From: Plasmodiophora brassicae
Lineage: Eukaryota > Endomyxa > Phytomyxea > Plasmodiophorida > Plasmodiophoridae
Assembly (NCBI GenBank): GCA_039704465.1
Contig: JASFAU010000015.1
Location: forward strand, 744,001-808,000
Direction: 5' to 3'
Length of the DNA stretch: 64,000 nucleotides
In this document: one piece after another, positions 1 to 10,750 of the stretch
Layout: each line of letters starts with the position of its first letter
How positions within the stretch are numbered: position 1 is the stretch's first letter
Position numbers and translations under genes: made by a program
The notes under the pieces: model-generated
Seen by the model: only the letters and a program-made list of their open reading frames with translations
Database searches by the model: none
What the model was told of the DNA's origin: nothing

Positions 1-294
1 CCCGCAGACCAGCGGCGATATGCCGCGCAATGGTCGTCGCTGTGTGACTGTGGCGCGCGCAGACCGGGCCAGTAGCCAGCAGCAGCAGGTCGACCAACAA
101 ACCGAAAAAAACGCTCGCAACTCGCTGGCACCCGGTGTGTGTTTTTTTGCGCGCGCCTCTGGGGACGCCGCGCCGGGCGCCAACTTCGGATCTCTTCGGG
201 CTGCCGCGTCTGTCTGTCGACCCCCCGGGGCCAGGGGCAGCCCGCGTCGTCCGGCGTCGATCCGCGCCGACAGTATCATTGGCGCGCACACGCC

Positions 295-1421
295 ATGCTG
301 CCCCCTTTGCCGGATCCGAAGCGCAGCGACAGCACGGCGACGCTGGGGGCGGCGCCGGGCGCCCTGTTGGTCAGCCGCCACTCCAGCGTCGCGTCGGAAT
401 CGCACCACGACAGGGCGCGGTCCACCGGCGGCGGCGGCGTCCTGGGCGTCGCGTTCGCCGTCGACCCCGACTGCACCGTTGTGTCCTCTCGCCTGTCGTC
501 GATCAGGCGCGCCCTGTCCGGCCAGGGCGCCCGCCTCGTCCCGATCCTGTCGCCGGGCGTCCAGTACCTCGTGTCGAACCGCAAGCGGCCGCTGTCGCAG
601 CACAACGCGGTCGAACCGATCGCCAGGACGATCGCGTCGGCGAGGAAACGCTCGGCGCAGCTGGCGCTGAAGGCGTCGACCGGCGGCGGCGCCCATGTCG
701 ACCCCGTGCAGCGCATCGACCACATCGAACGCGCCCGGCACCTCGGCGTCGCCGTCATCACCGTCGACGCCCTGCTCAGGCGCGTCAAGTCGCGCCAGCC
801 GACCACCACGTCGCTGGAGAAGCCCAGGTCTGCGTCCGCCGTCCCGATGAGGAATGGGGTCCTCGTCGAAACGCTGACCGGCGGGTTGTCGCTGTGTCTC
901 AGGCGGGCGAGCACGCGCGAGCTGCCCTCGTACACGAGGAACAAGGTCGGGTTGCAGGACCTGCAGGAGGAGCACCTGCCCATCGTAAGCGGGACGGCGC
1001 GATCGCGCGGCAGGTCGCACTCGCATCTGACCCGGGTTCGTCGTCGCAGTGGAAGGAGCTCGTCGACGGCCCGCCCCGCCTGCACTCCGATTCGTTCCCG
1101 CCGGATTGCCCGTTCGTCTCCCGGCGGTGCAGGAGCCTAGCGTCGGCGCTGGAATTGGATCGCCCGAGGAAGAAGGCGAAGAAGACGACGACGACGACGA
1201 CGCGGGCCGGGTACTGCGAGTCCTGCAAAGTGATGGTCGCCGATGTCGACCTGCACTGCGCGTCGGACGCGCACCGGGCCGCCGTCTGCGACGACGCGTC
1301 CCGCTGGGCGCAGCTGGACAAGCTCATCGAGCAGCTGGGCGCGGTACCCGTCCTGGAACGCCTACGAGACCTGGACCGGGCCGTCGTACCCTCCGTGCTC
1401 GAGGACCGCCAAATATCGTAA
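295..1421 (+). CDS. DBF4: DBF4-like regulatory subunit of CDC7 kinase
   Basis: Two exons (295-984, 1050-1421), about 353 residues. The intron 985-1049 (GTAAGC...CGCAG) joins in phase 0. The N-terminal part has a BRCT-like motif N region (GVLGVAF..., then ERARHLGVAVITVDALLRR). The intron falls inside motif M, which becomes continuous only after splicing (LQDLQEEHLPI joined to WKELVDGPPRLHSDSFPPD). The C-terminal part has a Dbf4-type zinc finger, GYCESCK with a downstream HCASDAHR, after a basic KKAKK stretch. In known systems this subunit activates CDC7 to phosphorylate MCM and fire replication origins in the nucleus. Agreement of three separate Dbf4 landmarks makes the call good. The ATG at 295 was chosen because an earlier in-frame reading has no family similarity. 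Confidence 0.8.
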
Positions 1422-1578
1422 ACGTATATGCTGTCCAACGAACGTTCATGCGGAGCGCCAGTGGTGGCCCCGTCCACCCTCCTGCGTGCCTGAATGGATG
1501 GCAGCGGATGTCGCCCGTGTATTCGTGTAGATGGACACGCAGGGAGTGGACGACGACGTCCAGCAGTGTGTAGGCGCG

Positions 1579-3743
1579 CTAGATGGGTATCCGGGCCATG
1601 AGATCCTTGATCTGCGCGTCCGACTCGCTCTGCTGCTCCAGGAGCTCCTTGATGGACGGCATCGGGTCACCTTCGCTGGCGCCCTGTCCGACGTCACTGC
1701 CCTGTCAGTGCATCGCGCGCCCGGAGCGCGCCCGCGGTACACGCCGCACCTGTTTCACAGCAGCCAGCTCGCGTATCACATCCGCCAGGCGCTCCCGCAG
1801 CTCTTTCGTCGTCTGTTTCTGCTTCAGGCGGTCCTGTGGGGGCGTTCCACCGTTCAGATCGTCGGTACAACCGGGTCGGGGAGGGCCAGCCCGTCCGTAC
1901 CTTCTTCAGGCTGCGGATCGTCGCCTCCAGCGCCGCCTGCGACTGCGCCGCCTCCGCCTCGAGGTCCTTCACCTTCAGGGCCGCCTGTCGGTACCGCTGG
2001 TCCAGGTCCTGCACCTGGCCGACCAGCAGCGTGCGCTCGGCGCTCCACTCGGCCGACTCCCTGGCGCCGTCCACCTCCAGCGACGTCGCCTGCCGCCCAG
2101 GCACTCATCATCAGCGCGCACCGCCGTCCCCTCGCCGCTCACCTTCTGCTGCCATCGCGCGACGGCTTCGTTGGCGGCCTTCAGGTCGCCCTCGGTCTGC
2201 CGGCAGGCGGCCTGTGCCGCTTTCACGGCGACGTTGCGCTCGTCGACCTGGGCCTGCAGCACCCGCTGCGCGTTCGTCGCCGCGTCGCATTCGGCACGAA
2301 CACGCGCCAGGCTGGCCTCCAGCCGGGACACCTCGCCTCGGCTCGTCTCCAGCGCCGCCCGCGCGTCCTGCTCCTGTTGCGCTGCCCGGCCGACCTAGGC
2401 GCGCGTCAGCCCGCCACGCAGCGCCAGCCCTCATCGAGTGGGTACCTCGGCCTGCAATCGCTCGTCGCTCAGCGCCGCCTGGTCCTGTGCCTTGGCCAGG
2501 GCGGCTTCCAGGTCGCGGACGCGGCCCTGCAGGGCCTGCAGGGCCGTCTGGGCGGCGTCGACCTCGTCCTTGCAGGAGGCCTCCAGGGTCCGGGTGCGTT
2601 CCTCGTGCTGGGCGACGGCGTCCTGCGCGCTGCGCTCCAGCTGGGCGATCCGCGCCAGGTGGTTCTCGACCTGGCGCTCCAGGTGCGCCCGCCCGCCTTC
2701 CAGCTGCACGCGGTCCTGGTCGTATCGCGCCTTGGCCTCGACGCGCTCGCGGTCGTGCGCCGTCCGCTCCTCTGCCAGGCACCGCTCCTGCTCCAGCACT
2801 ACACAGCCAGCCACGTTCGGTCGGTCGGTCGGTGTCTTCGCGTCGCGCCCGGCTTACCCTGCAGGCGTAGGCGTCTGCAATCGAGTTCGACGTCGCGCAG
2901 CTGGGCCAGCGCCTGGTCGCGGGCGTCGTTCGCGGCGGACGTCCTCGCGGCCGCCATGTCGAGCTGGGCAGACAGGATGCCGATCTGCGACTGCAGCTGC
3001 TTGACGTCCTGGATGTGCTGCAGCTCCAGGGCGGCCCTCGACGCGGTCACCTTGTCGTTGTCGGCGCGCACGTCGTCGAGCTCGGCGCGCAACTGCCCGT
3101 TCGTCAGGCGCTGCTCGGACAGCTTCCTGTCCAGGTCCCGGATCTGGTCCGTCAGGTCGCTCCGGATCGCGTCGGCCCGCGACGCCTCGTCCAGGCGCGC
3201 CTTCCGCAACCTGCGCGCGCAGCGACGTCAGAAATAGCGCGCAACAGGACGGGGAGGGCGCGCGCACTCGTGGATCTGCGCCGTCTGGCCGTCGCGCATC
3301 CTGACGCAGGTGTCGCGTTCGGCGACGGCGTCGTCGAGCTGCGCCCGGGCGCTCTGGCACTCCCTCCTGGACTGGTGCAGGGCGTCGCGGGCCGCGTCGA
3401 CCCTCGCCTGCAGGTCGGCGACCTCGGCGCTGTGCGCCTGGCGCAGGTCGTCGGCGGCGGCGAGCCTGGCGAGCTGCACCTGGTGCAGCGGGACCATCTG
3501 CGCCTCGACGGCCTTGAACTCCAGGGCCTGCGCGTTCAGCTGCGCGCCCCAGTCGGCGTACAGCGCGCGGCACTCGCCGAGCGTGCGCTCGCGCGCCGCC
3601 TCGGCCTCCTGGGCGCGCGCCTCGGCCGCCGCCAGCTTCTCCGCCTGCCTCGCATGCGCCTTCTTCAGCAGCTCGTGCGCGTCGCGCAGCGCCTCCAGCG
3701 ACTCGTTCGTCGACTGCAACACGCCGCGCAGCTCGCCCTCCAT
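1579..3743 (-). CDS. Long coiled-coil protein, function unknown
   Basis: Seven exons on the minus strand: 3743-3268, 3210-2858, 2798-2446, 2373-2143, 2089-1901, 1833-1750 and 1701-1579. Together they encode about 602 residues. Every junction keeps frame and uses GT-AG ends, with introns of only about 48-75 nt. The product is almost entirely charged heptad-rich helix (Glu, Gln, Arg, Ala, Leu), beginning MEGELRGVLQ and ending QIKDLMARIPI. I see no catalytic or membrane domain. Proteins of this kind are usually cytoskeletal, centrosomal or Golgi tethers, but nothing here identifies the family. The apparent upstream extension to 3776 starts with TTG, so the ATG at 3743 is preferred. Confidence 0.75.
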
Positions 3744-3860
3744 ATCGTTGATCAGTCGGGGCCGTTGCGGGCGCAACCCTAAAGCTTAGCCCTAGCCCAC
3801 TGCTGGGCCTTCACGAACGTCATGCACCACACACACACAGACGTAGGAATGGCCACCATT

Positions 3861-4469
3861 TTAGACGGTGATCTTCTTCGACGACGACTTCTTGTTGTGC
3901 TCCTCAAAGTCCATGGCGTTCGCGTACTTGATGGCGTCCTTCAGGGCCTTGCCGACCGTAACGACGGCCGCTTCGTCGGCGGCGTCCTTCATCCAGACGC
4001 TGATGCGGAGGACGTTCTTGCGCGGGCTGGCAATCACGCCGCACACGTGGTCGCTGCAGTCGAACGCCTCGCCGACGATGGCGGCCGTGATTAATCGCCA
4101 GAGCGAGTCGAACTCCTGCGGGTTCTTCAGCTCAATCTTCCATCGCCCGCCGTTGGCGTTCATCGGGTCCTCCCAGGCGGGCTGGACCCCGTGCCTGAAC
4201 AGGTGGTAGTTCGCGTTCGTGGCAATGGCCGACGGCGGTTTGATGTTGTTGAAGAGGCGCCAGAAGTCCTCGACCGATTCGAACGACAGGACCTCCTTCA
4301 TCTTGGCGCCCCAGTCGACGTTCGTGTACGACTGGCGACCGCCCTGCGGCGAGTCGAACCAGAGCGTCCATTTCGACAGCAGCAGATGTACCGGGGCCGG
4401 GTCGACCGCGGACGACGACCCAGGCGCAGCAGCGTCCGATGCTGGCGGCGTCACGTCGGCAGATGCCAT
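3861..4469 (-). CDS. EIF4E: Translation initiation factor eIF4E
   Basis: A single intron-free exon of 202 residues, the usual eIF4E size. It shows the family's tryptophan series: KWTLWFD near residue 34, EDFWRLFNN, VQPAWEDP, GRWKIELKN and DSLWRL. The pair that stacks the m7G cap and the acidic residue next to the second Trp (WEDP) are present. eIF4E binds the mRNA 5' cap and recruits eIF4G to start cap-dependent translation in the cytoplasm. The first 25 residues are a loose Ala/Ser/Pro tail, as in other eIF4Es. A palindromic CGGAGTCCG-type site lies about 35 bp upstream of the ATG (see 4490-4517). Confidence 0.96.
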   Translation of the reverse strand: MASADVTPPASDAAAPGSSSAVDPAPVHLLLSKWTLWFDSPQGGRQSYTNVDWGAKMKEVLSFESVEDFWRLFNNIKPPSAIATNANYHLFRHGVQPAWEDPMNANGGRWKIELKNPQEFDSLWRLITAAIVGEAFDCSDHVCGVIASPRKNVLRISVWMKDAADEAAVVTVGKALKDAIKYANAMDFEEHNKKSSSKKITV

Positions 4470-4489
4470 CTCGCAACTTCTGCGGGGGC

Positions 4490-4517
4490 CACGAAGTCCG
4501 CGGCGGACTCCGTGGCG
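4490..4517 (-). promoter_or_regulatory. Palindromic CACGGAGTCCG-type element upstream of eIF4E
   Basis: Read in eIF4E direction the site is CGCCACGGAGTCCGCCGCGG, followed by a second imperfect copy (GGACTTCGTGG), 20-48 bp upstream of the ATG. The core CGGAGTCCG is its own reverse complement except for the central base. Closely related copies precede RPL31, RPS27, SmE and the NOL11-like gene. The function is inferred from this shared placement only. Confidence 0.5.
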
Positions 4518-5389
4518 CGGGGGCAGTCGCTACTTATTACTGGCTGGCACGGGCGTATCTATACTATCTTGGCTTATGTGGCGCGGACGGGAGTAGCGGC
4601 ACGGGCGGCAAGCACCACTGCTACAAGCAGCATGTCAGGTTGCAGTATGCCAAACAAATGGGAGGCGTACTGCTCGCTCTTCAGCCGACGCCAGCTATTG
4701 TAGCAGGCGGGAACCTGCAGACCCGCGACATTGCTCGTTTCTAGTGGAAAACAATATTCCTGACCCAGCGACCGATTGCCCGTCCGGCGATCTTCTATAC
4801 GACCGCTAGAGCGTGCGCTTGGCGCTGCGCAAGCCCGCAGACGACCAGGCACGCGTGGACGTTGAGGGCGATCCGCCTGATCTTGAGGTTCGCCGGTGCA
4901 GGCCCGATGTGTTGGCAACGTCTGTACCAGGGCGCCGGCGAAGACCCCTTGGCATTACGGTCTATGAGGCACGGGAGACGTCCACCGACACCGGCAACGG
5001 GGACGACATAACGGCAGCGGTCGACGTTGCCTGCAACTCGGCGTGGCGTCGTCCGGCAGCGATCGTGGTAACCTGTCCGACTGGGTTCAACGTCCGGCCC
5101 ACAGCCAGCATGTACCCGGCCCACAGCCAGCATGTACCCGTTGCTGCGATAGGTAGCCGTGCACGACCCCCGACAGGCCCGGCGCAGGCGCCATAATCTA
5201 CAAACGTAGACGACAGCACCCTAGAGAGCGGACACGGAACCGACACATGGAATACACTGGCGAAGCGTTTACACATCCGGGCAGGGGCGCTTGCCGGACG
5301 ACGACGATGCGGGTTCGCCCAGGGCACGCTTCGTGCTTGGACGCTCCTACACCGATACGCGCAGGCACAACAGTCAGGACAGCGCTACG
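4518..5389. other. Intergenic stretch without a recognised gene
   Basis: Between the eIF4E promoter and the 3' end of the UBE2T-like gene. Short ORFs exist in several frames, but none has the codon bias of its neighbours or a recognisable domain. A 22-bp unit (starting GGCCCACAGCC) is repeated exactly twice in tandem at 5096-5139. I see no tRNA or other structured RNA. Confidence 0.5.
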
Positions 5390-6104
5390 TCAGACGGACG
5401 GAACGATCACATGACGAACCGAAGGGGCGCCCTCCCGGCTGTCGTCATCGGACGAATCGTCGTCCGTACCGTCACGCGACGACGACGACGGCTTCGTCTC
5501 CTGCTTCGGCACGTCGCCGTCCATCGCATACCGCCTGGTCCACTCCCTGGCCGTCGCATCGTACCCGGCGCGATCCCGCTGGCAGTGCTCGGCGATCTCG
5601 GCGACCAGACCATCTGTGGTGTCGCCCGTCAGCTACGCAGACACGTCGGGGCAGGGTCGCGAGCGACCACACCGTCCGGGTTCGGATGGCCCATCAGCAG
5701 GGCGATCGAGGACAGGACCGTCGAGATGTTCAGCGACGGCGTCCAGGCGCCACTCGGCGGCATCTTCAACGTGTCCAGGCAGATGCGACCGGCCGCGTCG
5801 ATGTTCGCATGGTAGATCGGCGTCAGGAACTTCACCTGGCGATCGAACACCGCTGTAGACGGGCGACAATCCAACGAGAGCGCCCGACGACGCCCGTTTT
5901 TACCTTGGGCGGCTCGAACGGGTACCGGTCCGGGACGCCGACCTCGAGGCGGAAGCTGCCGCCTTCGTAGGGCGACCCGGGCGGGCCGGCGATGCGCGCG
6001 TCCAGCAGCGTCATGCACGACTCGTCCCTGGGCCAGGCGGCGATCCCCGGCGCCGGCGACTCGCTCAGCAGGCGCAGCTCGCGCGGCATCCGCGACGACA
6101 GCAT
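5390..6104 (-). CDS. UBE2T: UBE2T-like ubiquitin-conjugating enzyme E2
   Basis: Three exons, 6104-5904, 5835-5673 and 5613-5390, giving about 195 residues, almost the length of animal UBE2T (197). The E2 fold is complete: [29 protein letters not shown], then [18 protein letters not shown] with the catalytic cysteine in RICLD, and [14 protein letters not shown] after splicing. The usual HPN is HAN, keeping the Asn. The [14 protein letters not shown] stretch is characteristic of UBE2T, the E2 that works with FANCL to monoubiquitinate FANCD2/FANCI in crosslink repair. The C-terminal tail is Ser/Asp-rich and probably disordered. The subfamily call is recalled resemblance, not an alignment. The gene is divergent from the 5-phosphatase gene. 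Confidence 0.85.
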
Positions 6105-6520
6105 CGCGCACAGCGCGAATCAGCCGCAGCAACGCCGCCGGAGCCTCTCTCTGTCTGGCGACTGCGGGCGGCGTTTTGATCCCGTCGGCAGCTAACAGAC
6201 GGCGACCCCAGTCGCACCAGGCTGCACAGGTGGTATGCAGCGAAGGTGTTACGTCGTAGGTAGTCGGACGGCAGTGCAGTGCAGTGAACTGCGCCTGATG
6301 TGTAGCGCACCACTGCCCCGGTCCTGAAAATAGGACTCGGGTGCGATCCGTGTTTTGCTGTGGTGGTGGTGGTGGTGGTGGTCGAGGGTCCGTGCCAAGT
6401 GCCGACCGACGTCACGTCACGCCGGCACGCCCCGCCGCCGCCAGTCGTCGGGGAGGGGCGCGCGGCCGTTTCCAATTTGGCGGGATCGCCCAGGGGCGGC
6501 GGGCGGGTCGCGCGCCCGGC
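6105..6520. other. Divergent promoter region with a GGT repeat
   Basis: A 416-bp spacer between the divergent starts of the UBE2T-like gene and the inositol phosphatase gene. It contains an eight-unit GGT/TGG repeat at about 6360-6383. No gene is seen; it presumably carries both promoters. Confidence 0.5.
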
Positions 6521-8898
6521 ATGGCCGACGACGACGATAACGTCGTGGAGGCGGACAGCGCGCGCGTCACCCGCCACGGGTCGCTGTGGCGGTCGCGACC
6601 GCAGGCCAAAAAGAAGAAGCTGTTCTACGTCCTGACCGACGCCGTCCTGTTCGCGTTCAAATCGGAGCGCGCCTACCGATCGCAGGCGGCGCCCGCCGAG
6701 ATCCTGCCGCTGTACGACGTCGCCGCCGTCCCGCGCCTGGAGCACGCGCCCGTCCCGCACAAGTCGCCGAAGCACTTCCACCTGCTGACGTCGTTCGGCG
6801 TCCTGCGCCTCAAGTCGTCGAGCATCAACGCGGCCGCCGCCTGGGTCCACGCCATCAACGCGGCCGCCGCCGCCGACGCCGTCGCCGAGCGCCGCCGGCG
6901 CTGGCAGCGCCAGACCGGCCAGTGGGTCCTGCACGTTCGCGTCCTCGAGGTCCGCAACCTGGACTGGCAGAAGGCGAACGCCGGCGGGTCGTTCCACTGC
7001 CACGCCGAGGTGACGCACGTCCGGCAGGACCCGGCGCCGGCCCGGGCCCTGCCCGCCCCCTGGCACTGCCAGCGCACGTCGGCGTCGGATGCGATCCCGC
7101 CGACCTGGAACGAGATCCTGTCGTTCGGCGCCGTCACGCCCGACGACGTCCTGCACGTCGCCGTCTACTGCACGGCGAGCAAGACGATGTCGTTCTTCGA
7201 CGACACGTCGCTGCAGGGCGCCTTCAACCTGGACGTGTCGCGCCTGGACCTCGATCGCGACCTGTTCGGGCAGGGCCGCGCCTGCGGCCTGCACCGATGG
7301 CTGTCGCTGGCCGACCGGTACGGGCGCGAGTCCGGATCCCAGCTCCACCTGCAGGTGTACGCCGTCCCGGCCGACACGGTCGCCGACGCCACGATGCAGA
7401 CGCCGGCGTTCCTGCGCGATCGCCTCGACCTGGTGGCGGCGCAGCGCCCCCTGGACGACGACGCCATCTTCACGCAGGGCATCAGCGTGTTCACGGGCAC
7501 GTGGAACGTCGGCGAGGCGGCGCCGCCCGACGACGTTCGCCGGTGGCTGCATCGGGCCAGCCTGTGCGACCTGGTGGCGATCGCCTCGCAGGAGTGCGTC
7601 TACGACCCGCGGCCGCCGTTCACGACCTGCGTCGACGACTGGGTCGGCAGCCTGCACCAGGCGCTGGGCGGCCCCGACGACTACGTCCTCGTCAAGCACG
7701 AGGGCCTGTGGGGCATCCGGATCGTCGTGTTCGCCAGCAGCCGGATCGCGTCGCTGATCACGACGCCGAAGCGGCGGACGGTGGCGACCGGCGTCGGCCA
7801 CGTGCTCGGCAACAAGGGCGGCGCCTGCGTCGCCCTGCAACTGCGCCACTCGTCGTTCTGCTTCGTGTCGATGCACCTGGCCGCGCATCAGGTCGCCCCC
7901 CATACTGTCGCTGGCGCCGTTGGGCCGCGCTCTGACCGATCGCTCCCCCCGTGTCTGTGCAGCACCGATCGGCGAGGCGCAACGCCGACCTGAGCGACAT
8001 CCTGCGCGGCATCCAGTTCGCGTCGACGATGACGGACGCGGTGCACCAGTTCGACCACCTGGTCCTGATGGGCGACCTGAACTACCGGGTGGACTTCGGC
8101 AGCCAGGGGTCGGCGAAGACGCCCAGCCCGGAGCAGTTCAACCTGATGATCGAGCTGATCCGGCACCGGCAGTGGCCGCGCCTGTTCGCCAAGGACCAGC
8201 TGCGCCACGAGATGCAGGCGAACGGCGTCCTGTGCGAGTTCGTCGAGGGCGCCTACGACTTTGAGCCGTCGTTCAAGGTCCTGCCCGGGTGCGTCCTCGA
8301 CTACAACCCGGTGCGGTCGCCGGCCTGGTGCGACCGCATCCTGTGGAAGTCGAGGGTGCCGTCGCGCCAGCTCGAGTTCAGCATCTGCAAGGACGTCTGC
8401 ACGAGCGACCACAAGCCGATCTACTCGGTGTTCGAGATGGACACCTTCTACTACCAGCCGTGCTGCGACCCGCGGTACGCCCGCCTGGACCTGTCGTTCG
8501 CCGTCGTCCTCGTGACGGACGCGCTGGACAACCCGGTGCCGGCGCCGACCGTCAAGCTGCGGTCGCCGGTTCTGCCGCACGGCAAGGCGACGCTGGACCC
8601 GCAGCGACCGCGCGACCTGTTCCCCATACGGTACACGAACCTGGCCCGCCTGGTCCAGATGCCGTTCCACGTCGAGGTCGCCGGGGCCGACGGCGCCGAC
8701 CGACCCGGCCCGATCGGGTTCGGCGTCGCCGACTTTCGACAGGTCGCGCCCGTCCTGGCCCAGCACGGCGGCGACGACCCCGGCCTGCCCACGCCGACCC
8801 ATTCGCTGACGTCGCCCCTGTCGCTCGGCGGCGTGTACGCGGGCCGCATCTCGTACGACGTCACCCTGGTGTGGTGCACGGCGGCGGCAGACCCGTAG
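6521..8898 (+). CDS. PH- and C2-containing inositol polyphosphate 5-phosphatase
   Basis: Two exons (6521-7891, 7963-8898) joined in phase 0, about 768 residues. A PH-like domain (about residues 15-112, HGSLWRSRPQAKKKKLFYVL) is followed by a C2 domain (about 130-270, VLHVRVLEVRNLDWQ). The 5-phosphatase domain then shows its diagnostic motifs: FTGTWNVGE near 325, GDLNYR near 492, PAWCDRIL near 578 and TSDHKPIYSVF near 605. A C-terminal beta-rich C2/ASH-like segment completes it. Enzymes of this class remove the 5-phosphate from PI(4,5)P2 or PI(3,4,5)P3 at membranes, influencing endocytosis and signalling. PH and C2 domains should target it to phosphoinositide membranes. All catalytic motifs are intact. 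Its precise substrate cannot be told from sequence. Confidence 0.93.
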
Positions 8899-9143
8899 CA
8901 TGCGCCCCGGGTACTGCTGCAGCGATCGTTGCCGTCGTCGACCTACCAGGCAGGGGTCGTCGTCACTGCGTGAGCGAGTGCGCGCTGCACGCACGGTGCG
9001 TCCGTTGCGGAACTGCGGCACACACACCAGCGCTGGTGTGTGTGCCCACCACGGAATGTATAAATTATAGAATAGGGGACGACGTGTACTGTGTCACGTA
9101 GAACTGGGATGCTGCTGTTGCACTTGTCTACATGGCGGGCTGC

Positions 9144-10223
9144 CTAGGCGGTGCAGGCCCGGGGCGGGACGAGCGGGACGCGGACGGCGACGTCGTCGAT
9201 GGAGTAGTGGAAGCGGATTCGGGGCGGGGAATTGCGCACGCGGGACAGGTGCCCGATCTGCAGCGAGCAGCCGAGCGCGACGACGAACACGGCGACGAGG
9301 ATGCCGACGGCGATCGCGCCGTGCTTCCCGCACTTGTCCTTCTGGTCGTCGTTCCAGGCGTCGGCGGCCGGCAGCAGCGTGTAGCGGACCGGGACGGCGC
9401 GATCCGACTGCCGGACGTGGTGGGCGGCGAGCCCCGACGCAATGATGGAGCCGAGGGCGGCCCCGACCACCGGCGTGTACCGGCTCTGCAGCACATCGAC
9501 GATCTGCTGCGACGCGGTCGGCCTCGCAGGCGCCGGCCTCGGCGACAGGACCGCCTTAGCCAGCGCCGTCACGCCCGCGACGCCGCCGAGCGCCACCGTG
9601 TACCTGTTCAGCCACGTCCACGACGGCGCCGCAGCCGGTGTCGTCCGGTCCGGTGCGGGATCGGCCGGGGCCGGGGCCGGTGTCGTCGTCGCCGGCGCCG
9701 GCGACGACGACACGTCCGCGGAGTCGTCGGGCAGCGATCGAGGCGAACCCAGATCGCGGGTGCCCCGGTGCGGACCTCGACAATGGTCATCCGCCAGCGG
9801 CGTCAGCGGTCCCACGAACTGCGGCGGGAACGACGACGTGGACCCGCCGGTCGGGCCGGCGCTGCCGGGCAGCACCTGCGGGATCGCCGACACGTCCGGC
9901 GTCACGCCGGCGACGACGTCCTGCACGACGCCCGCGATGGGCGGCATGCTGCCGGACGACGGCGACCCGCGTTTCGCGTTCGGCTCGTCGTGATCGCCGC
10001 CGCCGCCCCCCTCCGTCAGGAACGACAGGTCGTTCGGCGGGCGGCTCCGGCCCGTGAACAGCCCGATCGTTGGCCCGATCGGTTCCGTGACGTAGCGCCG
10101 GCGCGCCGACGTCGGCATGGCGGCGCCGGCCCCCACGGCCAGGGTCAGGCCGACGACGGCAACGACGACGACGACGACGGGCAATGCCCTCGCGGACGAC
10201 GACGACGACGACAACAACGTCAT
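9144..10223 (-). CDS. Low-complexity membrane protein, unknown function
   Basis: One continuous ORF of about 359 residues from the ATG at 10223. A hydrophobic N-terminal segment (RALPVVVVVVAVVGLTLAVG) looks like a signal anchor. The middle is rich in Pro, Ser, Ala and Asp (PAPATTTPAPAPADPAPD) and likely disordered. A second hydrophobic segment lies near the C-terminus (IAVGILVAVFVVALGC). I do not recognise a family. The ORF extends upstream to 10463, but that part reads as a GC-rich random frame. An undetected intron in the middle (around 9720-9790) is possible. Confidence 0.55.
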   Translation of the reverse strand: MTLLSSSSSSARALPVVVVVVAVVGLTLAVGAGAAMPTSARRRYVTEPIGPTIGLFTGRSRPPNDLSFLTEGGGGGDHDEPNAKRGSPSSGSMPPIAGVVQDVVAGVTPDVSAIPQVLPGSAGPTGGSTSSFPPQFVGPLTPLADDHCRGPHRGTRDLGSPRSLPDDSADVSSSPAPATTTPAPAPADPAPDRTTPAAAPSWTWLNRYTVALGGVAGVTALAKAVLSPRPAPARPTASQQIVDVLQSRYTPVVGAALGSIIASGLAAHHVRQSDRAVPVRYTLLPAADAWNDDQKDKCGKHGAIAVGILVAVFVVALGCSLQIGHLSRVRNSPPRIRFHYSIDDVAVRVPLVPPRACTA

Positions 10224-10750
10224 TATCGAAATGTGGCAGCAACCGTCCAGTGGACGCGGGCCGTGCGGGCTTCGGGCGGAACGGCAACCCGCAGTCGCGC
10301 ACTGTTGTTGTGCGCCAAGTGGGACGCGGGCGGGCCACGGGCCACCCCTATATTTAGCGACCCCGGGTGGGTGCAGGCGCTGGTCCGAGAGATGCGCATG
10401 CCGCATGCGGCAATGGCATGGGGCCCCCGCAGCCGGCTCGGCCGCACACGTCACACGTGCCAAAACGAACGAGTATTACATTACACGATGCGGCCGCACG
10501 TGCCGCCCTTCGTCGCTGCCTGCTCGGAGGTCGGCACGCTCCCCACCAACGATCACGTCCGTACGTGTACGGCTGTGGACGCACACGACACACACCCGGG
10601 TGCGTCCAGTTCTCGTACAGGGGCAGCGCGCGCGCGCCCGAAACGCTGTGCACCCGCTGGCAAAGCGGCTGTGACGGGGACCCGCAGGGCGGCGGCAGCG
10701 ACAGCAGCAGCAGGCACGCACAGCACAGGAAACGGCAACGTCCGGCGGCG
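10224..10750. other. Divergent intergenic region
   Basis: A 527-bp spacer between the membrane-protein gene and the ferlin-like gene. A TATA-like string (CTATATTTAG) sits near 10349-10358. ORFs running through it in several frames lack domain similarity and look like by-products of high GC. Confidence 0.45.

Noticed and set aside
3776..3800. CCCTAA-like strings resembling telomere repeats
   Set aside because: Only scattered single copies (ACCCTAAAGC, AGCCCTAGCCC) at a gene start; no array.
6065..7903. A 612-residue minus-strand open frame opposite the 5-phosphatase
   Set aside because: Same antisense effect; it crosses the UBE2T promoter and shows no recognisable motif.
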